A DNA stretch of 64,000 bases from Portunus trituberculatus (lineage: Eukaryota > Arthropoda > Malacostraca > Decapoda > Portunidae), in NCBI RefSeq assembly GCF_017591435.1, contig NC_059268.1, forward strand, positions 8,944,184 to 9,008,183, written 5' to 3'. The notes beneath the pieces are model-generated. The model saw only the letters and a program-made list of their open reading frames with translations. It ran no database searches and was not told the origin of the DNA. Shown in pieces: positions 54,841 through 64,000 of the stretch. Position numbers and translations under genes: made by a program. Within the stretch, counting starts at the first letter, position 1; every line of letters starts with the position of its first letter.

Positions 54841-55080
54841 AAGAGGTAAAGAATGTTTTTAAGAGCATATATATACCCACAAATAAAGTTCACAAGATTG
54901 CTGAAGCTGAGTCTTTAGGGAGCTTTAAAAGAAGGATAGAGAAATTCTTGGATAGACGAGAATAGGTAGGTATGTTTCATGGAGGGGCTCCCACGTTTAT
55001 AGGCCTGATAGTTTATTGCAGCCTCCCTTAGTTTCTTTTATTCTGTGTTCCTTTATGGTGTCACGAGTTGGTAAAGAAAA
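54841..55080 (+). mobile_element. LINE 3' tail fragment
   Basis: The frame ending at the TAG 54963-54965 reads IAEAESLGSFKRRIEKFLDR, then RE and stop. This is the usual extreme C-terminus of LINE ORF2 proteins (a serine, then F-K-x-x-L/I-D/E-K-F). It is followed by a GC-richer 3' UTR (CTCCCACG...TAGGCCTGATAG) and an A/T-rich end near 55080. The RT and endonuclease are missing, so this is a severe 5' truncation. It is distinct from the LINEs at 12 and 26 kb. A SINE that borrowed a LINE tail is an alternative. Confidence 0.5.
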
Positions 55081-55784
55081 AATATTAATAATAATGATAG
55101 ATTGTTACCCCTTATCTTAATATTTGTTATACTCCATAATGAAAAATCTATATGTGAGGAATATGTGAGTGTTTTAGATCAGTACCACATTACATTAACA
55201 TTTATTAACTGATTTTCCGATTGTCAATAAAATCCATAACATAACCGTGAGTGGCTGCCGTGACCAGACTGGCTGTCCTTCATCACGACAATCCAGATAT
55301 GAACGCTTGTGCAATAGTTGGAAAACACATATGCGGAGCAAGTTTGTACAACTATCCTGGGTCCTCCTGGAACGTGTTAAGTTTCTCACTTGATATGTCA
55401 AACGCAACAAAATACACAGCTACATTGCATTCACCTGACCCGCTTACAGTCAGAGAGGCAAGTTTTAATCTTTATTCAAGACAGGTGAGAGAATAAAATG
55501 AGAATAATCCCAGAGTAAAATGTTGACTTCTACCAAAATATTCATGTCTAAATCTTCAACACAAGCTTCAAATATAGGAATATAGGAAAGTACGTTCTTC
55601 ATCAAATGGTACAACAAGTCTTTTCTGAGGATTTGTTCTGTACCCACGGTTTCCTATCAGGAGGTGACGCTAAGATGCGGAATATAATTAACTGCCACTA
55701 TTTCCTTTGCCATCTTCAACAGTTAATTGCATTTTCTTGACGATATTGAAAGACGACGGACTAAATGCCTCTTTTCTGATATGC

Positions 55785-55822
<38 letters not shown>

Positions 55823-56183
55823 CTTTATGTGCACATGACCTTTCTGACTGAAGCTTTCATTTCGTAAAGGAAAATACTCGACTTTATTTAATACCTTATA
55901 CCAAGACTCTATGTTCGCATTTCACCCTCTCTTTCCGTATTGTACCTGCATTCTGGTCACGCCTCACTATCACCACTATCACCACTACCTTTCCATATCA
56001 AGATCCTTATTTCCCTTGCAATGTACACCCCTTTGGTAGCTATTGCTGTGGCGTTCAAGGGTGTCTCCATGTTTCCAGCGATCGGCTAGGATGTTGCACC
56101 GTTACTACGAACAAGAGAGATGAGAAACCTGATTAATCACGTGTGTGTGTAGCGTCAGGCAGTGGTCGTGGTGAGTTAAGGAG
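55080..56183. other. Gene-less stretch, 55.1-56.2 kb
   Basis: 55.25-55.5 kb is open on both strands for 70-80 codons (plus frame VTRLAVLHHDNPDMNACAIV), but I recognise neither frame. 55.5-56.18 kb shows nothing beyond one short GA array. Confidence 0.55.
55789..55820. repeat. (GA)16 microsatellite
   Basis: Short perfect GA run. Confidence 0.96.
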
Positions 56184-56396
56184 TTAACCCCTTCAATACC
56201 ATGACGTGTTTTCATATTCATTTTGCTTACTATTTGGTGATTTAAAACAGCTTCAGAAATTGATGTGGGGATTAAAATAGTGAAGATTTTGGCCATTAAT
56301 CTTCTGACCTCCATAGACCCTTCCTAATGTCAATAAGATGGCCTAAATGTACATGAAATTCAAGGTAAAAATGTGTCCCAGTACTGAAGAGGTTAA
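56184..56396. mobile_element. Intact TTAA-flanked MITE, copy C (213 bp)
   Basis: Starts TTAACCCCTTCAATACC and ends GTACTGAAGAGGTTAA. The ends are inverted repeats of about 16 bp with two mismatches, including the TTAA. TTAA target sites and TIRs beginning CC are characteristic of piggyBac-superfamily transposition. The interior has no coding capacity. It matches copy A (11881, split by a LINE) and copy B (40683, right-truncated) and serves as the reference for both. Confidence 0.85.
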
Positions 56397-56696
56397 TGGC
56401 CTTTGTCTCTTATAAATCGTATAAAGAAATGAAAAATACTTGATCGTTTACTCCCTTTCCTCTTTAATCATATCTAGAAAAAAAGTAGCCATGGTATTTT
56501 TTTTTTTTTTTTTTTACCGAGGGGAAATAATTTTGTAGCTCTGAAATATGGAAAGTTTTGATTTAGTAATGATTTATACGTATGCAATTATAAATTCCTG
56601 AATTATTATGGGATAGCTCTTTTTTGGAAAGTAATTATTGAAATTTACTGTATATTCACTAATCTTTTGAATGTTATTATTATTGGTTATCAGCAC

Positions 56697-56756
<60 letters not shown>

Positions 56757-56960
56757 CATCATCATTATTATTGTTGTTGTTGTTATTGTTATTATTATCA
56801 TTATTATTATTGTCATTAGTATTATTTTTTTATCATTGTTGTTATTTTTGTCATCATTATTACTAATACTTCTATTTTTATTGTTATTGTTGTTATTATT
56901 TTTATTATTATCATTATTATTACCAATACTTCTATTTTTATTGTCATTATTACTTTTAAT
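56697..56960. repeat. (TTA)n tract decaying into TTG/TCA triplets
   Basis: About 19 perfect TTA units to about 56755, then 200 bp of imperfect ATT/GTT/ATC triplets. A pyrimidine-ending 30-bp segment (CTTCTATTTTTATTG context) recurs at about 56870 and 56930, indicating an internal duplication. Confidence 0.93.
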
Positions 56961-56999
56961 ATCATAATTGTCAAATGAGCGTAGATTTCCACGTTTTAT

Positions 57000-57001
<2 letters not shown>

Positions 57002-57083
<82 letters not shown>
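57002..57083. repeat. (AC)41 microsatellite
   Basis: Perfect AC run. Confidence 0.98.
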
Positions 57084-57087
<4 letters not shown>

Positions 57088-58017
57088 GAGTTATGTAGCT
57101 GTCATGCGAGGACTGAGCATACTTTATTGCAGAGATAATTTCCTTTAAAGTCTCCTGCGTTTAAAAACAAGGCTCACTCTAGTACTCTAATAAAGACGAG
57201 ACTAGTAGTTGGTAATGCTCGATAATACTCTCTGGTGCCTTGAGTCTGTGTTTCTGAAGAGCTTTACAATGTGACTTTAGAGTTCAGTGACGTGATGAAG
57301 ATACTTCTTTACTAATAAAACTTATCTTCACTGAATTAATCTTGTTTAATTGTCTCAGTTATTTACATTCTCGATTAACATTCCTTTTTACTTCCTCTTT
57401 CGTGTTTTATTGCTGTTGTTGTTGTTATTGTTGAGCGTCATATTGTCACCAGCACAGGAGTTAGACACTGATATTCCTACCTGTAATGCATGTCACATTT
57501 TCCTTTCAACTTTTAATTAGATGGGATCACTGTGTCGTACATTTCCATGTGGTAAAACAATTTTTCTGTTGTATTTTTACGCTCTACTTTGCTGATTATG
57601 TTGACGATTACGAGATCAGATAGGAAAATTCTACACCTTTAAAATTTGTTCATACGGTGAAAGTCACACGTCATAGTTGATATCAAGGGGGAAAAATAAT
57701 GACAGCGTTTCTCACACTGAAATTAAATGTCATCGGGTTAAACAGACTATAGATGTGACTGACTACAAATAACGCATAGATATAAAGACGCAAATCTTAC
57801 ATTTTTTTTGCGTGGAAAAAAAATATCTTTTCGTTTTATTTTATTTGTCCAGCGGTGAGCCTCGCATGTCTTTTCTCCAAGCAGTATGACAGTGTTGCAC
57901 TGAATAAATGGTACGGCAGAGTGTTACTGAAACAGCGACAAATGCATCAACCAGCCTCTGTGTAAAGAATAATGGCGTATGAGACATGAGACCTAACTGG
58001 TGCATTCTTATGAAATT

Positions 58018-58019
<2 letters not shown>

Positions 58020-58087
<68 letters not shown>
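58020..58087. repeat. (TG)34 microsatellite
   Basis: Perfect TG run decaying into TGTATG on the right. Confidence 0.98.
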
Positions 58088-58097
<10 letters not shown>

Positions 58098-58310
58098 ATG
58101 GGTCTGTCTATCTGCAAATATGTATGTAGTTACAGTATGTTTGTTTGTGCTGCGTTTTCTCTTCGTCAAACTGGCTTTGCTCTCACAGAAAACATATTTG
58201 TTCATTCCTTTTCTTCCAATTGCTTCCAGCGCACGCGTAAGTGAAAACAAATATTCTGAATAACATCACTGGTTTGCAGGACCAACATCTCTGCTGTATG
58301 ATTTTTTTTC

Positions 58311-58314
<4 letters not shown>

Positions 58315-58378
<64 letters not shown>
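58315..58378. repeat. (GT)32 microsatellite
   Basis: Perfect GT run about 230 bp after another TG run. Confidence 0.98.
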
Positions 58379-58380
<2 letters not shown>

Positions 58381-59157
58381 TGAGTGAATAAATGTACCAT
58401 TTCTGTTTACGGGCAAAACAAACATTTGTTTTCCTTATCAGCCGTAACTCTACACTAAACAGTTATTTCCTTTGTGCAAGAAATAGTCTAAGTACAAATG
58501 ATTTACTTTACTAAACACATATAGAAACCTGTCAGGAAGAAAATACTAACCTTTGCATAGCTAGCACAGGTGATCGTGTCTCAGAAAAGAATTGAGGATT
58601 AAGGAAAATTGCTTACATATATTTCTATTACGCAGAATACAGTGTCATTGTTAAGCTTACCTATTGATGTATCAGAAGTCTAGTGTCGTACAAAGGCTAC
58701 AAAGACACATCCCGAAGCTAGTGTCAAAGAAGTTGGATAATCTGCTGCCCGCGTAGTTCAAGTTGGAACAATCACCACGGCTTCCTTTAATTAGAGTTCC
58801 AGTATTCCTTGACATTGATGAGGACCCTTGTAGCGTGTGTATAAGCAAGCTTCAAGAAAATTGGTTTAGATCTTTGACAAATTTAAATTTGGAGAAGGAA
58901 TCCTTTGTAGTTAGATGAGACTGTAATTTTTTGCTTAACTCTTGGAGATTGCACTAGTTTCTGACAGTTTTAGCATATTTCTTTAGTTGTCCAGATGAGA
59001 TTTAAACTTACTTTGCATCCTGTCTTGATATTGTTAATGCCTATGTAGTTTCAATTTACTTATTGCCACGTGACCTCATCCTATTTATTACAAGTGCCGT
59101 AGTTTGATTGACTTATTTGAATACCACACAAACTCACGTACAATGCAGAGTATGAAT

Positions 59158-59340
59158 ACATTTATTGACCACTCCTCAAGACATTTTCTTCAAGTTGAGC
59201 TGCCATTTCTGAATAAAGTGTGAATATAAAACAATTTACATCAATGAAAGGAGAGACATTTATTAACAATTCATCAAAGTATTATGGCTTCAAGTTGAGT
59301 GTGCGTTCCCAGATAACGTGTAAGTATATACTAATTTACT
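59158..59340. repeat. Diverged tandem duplication, period about 98 bp
   Basis: Copies 59158-59255 and 59256-59340 share ACATTTATT(G/A)AC, CTTCAAGTTGAG, AA(A/C)GTGT(G/A)A(A/G)TAT and AATTTAC blocks in the same order. Confidence 0.8.
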
Positions 59341-59643
59341 TTGCGCGGTTTTGCATCAGTAAAGTCACTAATGTAGGTCACTTTTGGTGGCGGTGATTAT
59401 AGATTCCGGTGGTTTTATACCGTCTTTTCAGGCCCAGCGTGGACGAAAACAACTGGCTGGTCTAATTCGCAAGCCTGACGCCAGATACCGCCTGGAGTCC
59501 GGCGGGGACACTCGGCTAACTTTAGATTGGTCGGCCAGTCCCCCAAAGTGACGTCTTTTTGTCGCACTGAAACTTTCTCTTGGCGGACTCATTTCGTTAG
59601 CTGCGCTCCGGTGGGTGGATGAAGCTCCGTCTCGTGTCCTTGG

Positions 59644-59646
<3 letters not shown>

Positions 59647-59736
<90 letters not shown>
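59647..59736. repeat. (TC)45 microsatellite
   Basis: Perfect TC run. Confidence 0.98.
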
Positions 59737-59740
<4 letters not shown>

Positions 59741-60076
59741 AAAACAAACACATACTGCTAACATTTCAAAAGTGTTCCTTCTCCGTAACACTAATGATTT
59801 TTCTTCCATCACTACCTAGAACTGCTCGGATAAAACATTGGTTAACGAACACATAGGTGAAAATATTTCTTCTTTTTCTTTCCTCTTTTTTATTTCCAAG
59901 TGACCCGCATCGCCTTCCGGTCACCAGCTCGAGGGAGAGAAAGAGATCCCGGGTAAGAGTCCCAATAGAAATTTTGGAAAGGTGGCAGTTCCTTGTGTTA
60001 TCTTCTAATTTTATGGCGCGGTGGAGATGGCACTGTTAAGGGTCTCTTTGGGGGCTGTGCTGTGAGTGGCGACGGG

Positions 60077-60150
60077 GCGGTGGTGGTAGTGGTGGTGGTG
60101 GTGGTGGTGGTGGTGATGGTGGTGACGGTGGTAGTGATTATGGTGGTGGG
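60077..60150. repeat. (GTG)n trinucleotide tract
   Basis: GTG repeats with A interruptions. Reads as Val or, on the other strand, His/Thr polymers. Confidence 0.94.
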
Positions 60151-60203
60151 GGGAGGAAGGTGTCTGATGGCGATGGTGATGATAGCGGGGTGAACAGTAC
60201 TCG

Positions 60204-60207
<4 letters not shown>

Positions 60208-60269
<62 letters not shown>
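60208..60269. repeat. (TC)31 microsatellite
   Basis: Perfect TC run. Confidence 0.98.
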
Positions 60270-60271
<2 letters not shown>

Positions 60272-60287
60272 CCTGTCAATACCGGCT

Positions 60288-60336
60288 CTCCTCCTCCTCC
60301 TCCTCCTCCTCCTCCTCCTCCTCCTCCTCCTCCTCT
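60288..60336. repeat. (CTC)16 trinucleotide repeat
   Basis: Perfect CTC/TCC repeats about 20 bp after a TC run. Confidence 0.97.
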
Positions 60337-60467
60337 TCTTCCCGACAATCTCCCACGCACTGCCTCCCTCGCTCTCCACCCACAATGCTCTCCTGAGTTG
60401 GCTTAGCGACCGTCAGATTATATTTGTTACGGTGGCTAATGTTCTCGATGTATTTCGTTCCGTCTCT

Positions 60468-60569
<102 letters not shown>

Positions 60570-61123
60570 TAAATAAAGAAATAAATAAAAAAAGGTCCGA
60601 ATGCAATTTCACTGTTAGGATTTGAGCTCTTTCAGAACGATTTGATTGCCTAAAAGGACCACACATTCAAGGAGAAGCTTTATTGCAGTAGAGTTTAGAT
60701 GTTAATTTGTGAGAGTGTCCACGCCAGACCACTGCTACTCGTATTTTACCATTTGTGCTCCGTTTGTTATGCCTCTTTTTTTTAATTTGTTTATTTATTA
60801 CACTCTGATTTTACGATGAAGTACGAGGATGTAAGTTATGCATCCTAAGGTCTATCTTCTCTCCAGTGGCCTTTCTTCATTCTCCTTAGATAAGCACCAA
60901 GCCAAGTTGTTTTTTTCTTCTACGATGTATCCCTTTCAGAAAACGTCATATTCTTAGCGCCTTCATATGCATATTTATAAAGGAATAAAAGGAGAATAAA
61001 CGAGATCCGTAAAGCAGTTTAAAAGTTATCACTAACAAAGTTGTGTGACGCCTTTTATATTCACGAAGCCGCGCCTGACTCTCCTGCAGGAACGAGTGGC
61101 ACGACCTCGGCCCCTCCACGCCC

Positions 61124-61126
<3 letters not shown>

Positions 61127-61164
<38 letters not shown>

Positions 61165-61233
61165 TGAGTTAGCGAGTGAGTCAGTGAGCTAGCGGTGAGT
61201 GAGTGAGTGAGTGAGCAAATGAGTGAGTTTAAG

Positions 61234-61290
<57 letters not shown>
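61127..61290. repeat. (GA)n - (GTGA)n - (GA)n complex repeat
   Basis: AG run 61127-61160, then degenerate GTGA/GCGA tetramers to about 61230, then a second GA run 61240-61290. Confidence 0.95.
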
Positions 61291-61293
<3 letters not shown>

Positions 61294-61929
61294 CAGAGAA
61301 GCAGAAACATGGTTGATAATTGGTATTGATGAAATGGATAAAAACACCCCCAATAGCTGTATTTTGTTGAATAAGGAAGATTTTAGAGGAGTGAAGGAAT
61401 GTTCGAATCAAATGTCTGACAGATGAATGATAAAAAAAAAAATGTCATGAAAGGATGATCGTGAAGTAAAGGTCAAAACAAAAAAGGTACATGAAGCGTG
61501 ACTGACACATACATATAATTTGTTCTGTTTCATCATGTTTTATTTTCAATGATATTCTGTTTATTTACGCGTTTATTTATTTTCCTTTTTCTTTTACCTT
61601 TTATTTTATTTTATTTTCATTTTGGTTTTCATATAGGTGGAGGAAAGGCGCTAAGAGACAAGTGTGTCCCATGGCATGAATTATTATTGTGTTTCTGTGT
61701 TATATTCTTCACCTTTTTTTTTTTATCTTTTTTTATAATTTTTAACTCCTTTACCTGCTCAAGAAATATAAGTACTATTTTTATCATGTTCTTTTTTTTT
61801 TTTTTTTGTCTCCATAAAGCTGGAAGAAAAATGCAATTTCCTTAATGGAAAACTTTCTACCTGCCAAACTTTTCCTTGTCTTCATTTTTGGTCCTGAAGT
61901 GATTTGAACCTTCTTCGTCTTTTCCTTTT

Positions 61930-62130
61930 TTTCTTTCTTTTCTTCTTTCTTTCTTTCTTCTTCTTCTTCTTCTTCTTCTTCTTCTTCTTCTTCTTCTTCT
62001 TCTTCTTCTTCTTCTTCTTCTTCTTCTTCTTCTTTTTCTTCGTCTACTTCTTCTTTTTCTTCTTCTTCTTCTCCTTTTCTTCTTCTTCTTCTTCTTCTTC
62101 TTCTTCTTCTTCTTCTTCTTCTTCTTTTCT
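61930..62130. repeat. (TTC)n polypyrimidine tract
   Basis: About 200 bp of TTTC then TTC repeats with few interruptions (near 62040 and 62075), entirely pyrimidine apart from two or three bases. Confidence 0.96.
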
Positions 62131-62208
62131 TCTTCTTTTTCTCATCATTATCATCATTGTTTTTTTGTTGTTTGTTGTTATTGTTGCTGTTTTTGTGGTT
62201 GTGGTTGG

Positions 62209-62337
62209 TAGTAGTAGTAGTAGTAGGAGTAGTAGTAGTAGTTCTTGTATTTTCATTGTTATCATTGTTATTGCTACTAGTTTTATTATCCTCCTCCTCC
62301 TCCTCCTCCTCCTCCTCCTCCTCCTCCTCCTCCTCCT
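62209..62337. repeat. (TAG)n and (TCC)n trinucleotide repeats
   Basis: About ten TAG/GTA units at 62209-62240, a 50-bp triplet-like bridge, then about 16 perfect TCC units at 62290-62337. With the TTC tract these make a 400-bp island of different trinucleotides. Confidence 0.95.
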
Positions 62338-63665
62338 GTAAGAGCCGGGGAACCGTATTCATAAAAATCCTATCTATAAACTTCACATTCTGTCACTATT
62401 ATGAAATATAATTCACCATTGTCCATCCCTTGGTATCACATGCTAAATATAGTGAAGGGCTCAGTGACGGTCGTGTTTGTGGCAGGTATGTCCGCGTGAC
62501 ATGTTAGTTTCTGTGGCAACAAAGAAGATAAGAATAGAGTGAAATTACTGGAAAAGGTAAAATGTCCTTGTCTTGTTGCCTGTTTTTTATGTTTCTTTCT
62601 ATACATCACTGCGCTGCCTGCACTTTTTATTTCATTTTTTTTCTCCTTTGTTGTAGTCTCATATCTATGTTCTCCAGTTACTCACTTGTTTTGTTGACTG
62701 CTGTGCGTAAACTCATAATGATTTTCTTTTTTCTTTTTCAAGTCATCTGCAATTTACAACTATTTATTTTTCTCTTGGCCCTCGTTCTGTTTTTAAAGGC
62801 TTCTTTGACTTAAAGAGTTGGATATTATATTCTGTTTACTTGTCTTTTTTTGTAGTGAGCGAAAGTTGGCTTTTTATGGTTCAAAAAAGGATATTCTAAT
62901 GTATTTTTTTCATGTTGTCATTTCCATTCACACTTGATAACCTTTTATGGTCATTATTTCATGTTATGGTTGCATCATATTTCTTCATATCCTGTGTATA
63001 CATACATATTCATCCCCATACATATTCAGACGTCATTTTACTCATTTACATATAGGCTCAGCTCTCTCGCCCTCTCGCCATTTTTTTTTCATCCCTTACT
63101 AAGACAAACTTTACTTTTTAAAAATATTTTCTACATTTTTCAACTTGTTCAATTTCAGTCGCGTCGAGACTCGTCACAATAAGGGCGAGCTATTATGCAG
63201 CGTCCCACTGGATATTACTGCAGGCACATCCACCTCCTGGGAGCGTCTCGTAAAACTCGACTTGTAACATTACGACAGAGCATTACAAAAACATGTCCGT
63301 GCAATTCATGAGGCATTTCAGTTTTGACACTTTTATACGTGCCACCCTTCGGGATACCACGCTTGAATATTTACTGGTGAACTAGAATATGTGTACCGTG
63401 TGTCCTGTGGTGGTGAGCGAGTAGTAGTGGTAGTGGTAACAGTGGTAGTAATGTTAGTAGGGATAGTTGTCGTTGCCGAGAACTGAAGTATTGCCATGAG
63501 ATATACTAAACAACAATAGATACAATGTTTTGCACTCTATGATTTGTTTGTGTATATGCATTAAGATACAAACATGTTCATAGGTTTTGAAACTACGCAT
63601 CATCTGGTTAATGAAAGCACTCGTGTTCCGCAAGTGCCAGTTAATGTTGTCCCTAAAATCCCCAC

Positions 63666-63808
<143 letters not shown>

Positions 63809-64000
63809 GACGAAGGGAAGGTGTTCTCATAATTTTTTGGTCGGCCCTGCGTGCTGAGCGAGTTTTGACGTCTCTCCAGCACGAGGCACCCGCTGGTCTG
63901 TAGTTCAGTGCTCGGGGATGCTAAGCAAGGTGAGCGGGGAGACGTAAAGGAGAGCGTTGGGTAAGTGTTAGGGAGAGACGGTGGTGAGTGGATATGATGG

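Larger units (their letters stand above)
56397..59157. other. Gene-less block, 56.4-59.2 kb
   Basis: A poly-T run lies at 56496-56515. 57.1-58.0 kb and 58.4-59.15 kb are AT-rich. Apart from the arrays listed, no coding sequence, RNA gene or element was recognised. Confidence 0.6.

Noticed and set aside
55195..55496. Overlapping open frames on both strands near 55.3 kb
   Set aside because: Neither translation resembles a known domain. About 75 codons on both strands is within chance expectation.

Overview
The window is eukaryotic DNA, almost certainly from an arthropod and most likely a decapod crustacean (for example a crab). That assignment is an inference from three things: the extreme density of long, nearly perfect AG/CT and AC/GT dinucleotide arrays; the types of LINE, SINE and TTAA-flanked miniature element present; and the near absence of coding sequence. 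There are no bacterial operons, rRNA genes, intact tRNA genes or CRISPR arrays. Summing the arrays listed here, about 8.3 kb of the 64 kb (roughly 13 percent) is simple repeat. Nearly all of the many long 'open frames' are dinucleotide arrays read as SL, RE, CV, TH or YI polymers and are not genes.

Layout. 1-5.5 kb: AT-rich sequence with two arrays. 5.5-5.85 kb: a minus-strand SINE with a half tRNA-Val(CAC)-like head and an (AC)n tail. 11.88-13.26 kb: a TTAA-flanked MITE split by a 5'-truncated LINE whose reverse-transcriptase frame is still open. 14-25 kb: the densest block of CT, GA, GT and TA arrays, with a strong splice-acceptor/donor juxtaposition near 23.02 kb. 25.35-26.45 kb: a decayed LINE 3' end bounded on both sides by microsatellites. 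29.7 kb: a possible fragment of a piggyBac-type transposase. 31.4 kb: a possible 34-nt microexon. 37.1-37.4 kb: a second tRNA-derived SINE, on the plus strand. 37.6-38.7 kb: a tandemly duplicated AC-array unit. 40.7 kb and 56.2 kb: two more copies of the MITE. 41.7 kb: a weak signal-peptide-like exon. 42.9-43.2 kb: a GC-rich first coding exon on the minus strand with a consensus splice donor. 54.8-55.1 kb: a LINE 3' tail. 56-64 kb: trinucleotide and dinucleotide tracts.

Interpretation. The only host coding sequence I would defend is the short minus-strand first exon at 43 kb (68 codons, product not recognised). If it is real, sequence below 42.9 kb may be its first intron, and the rest is intergenic or belongs to other genes. 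The best biology here is the layered history of mobile elements (LINE inside MITE, SINE and LINE ends fused to microsatellites) and a few splice-signal arrangements, notably a candidate recursive splice site. I see no new defence, biosynthetic or signalling system. No database search was possible, so family names rest on motifs read directly from the sequence.
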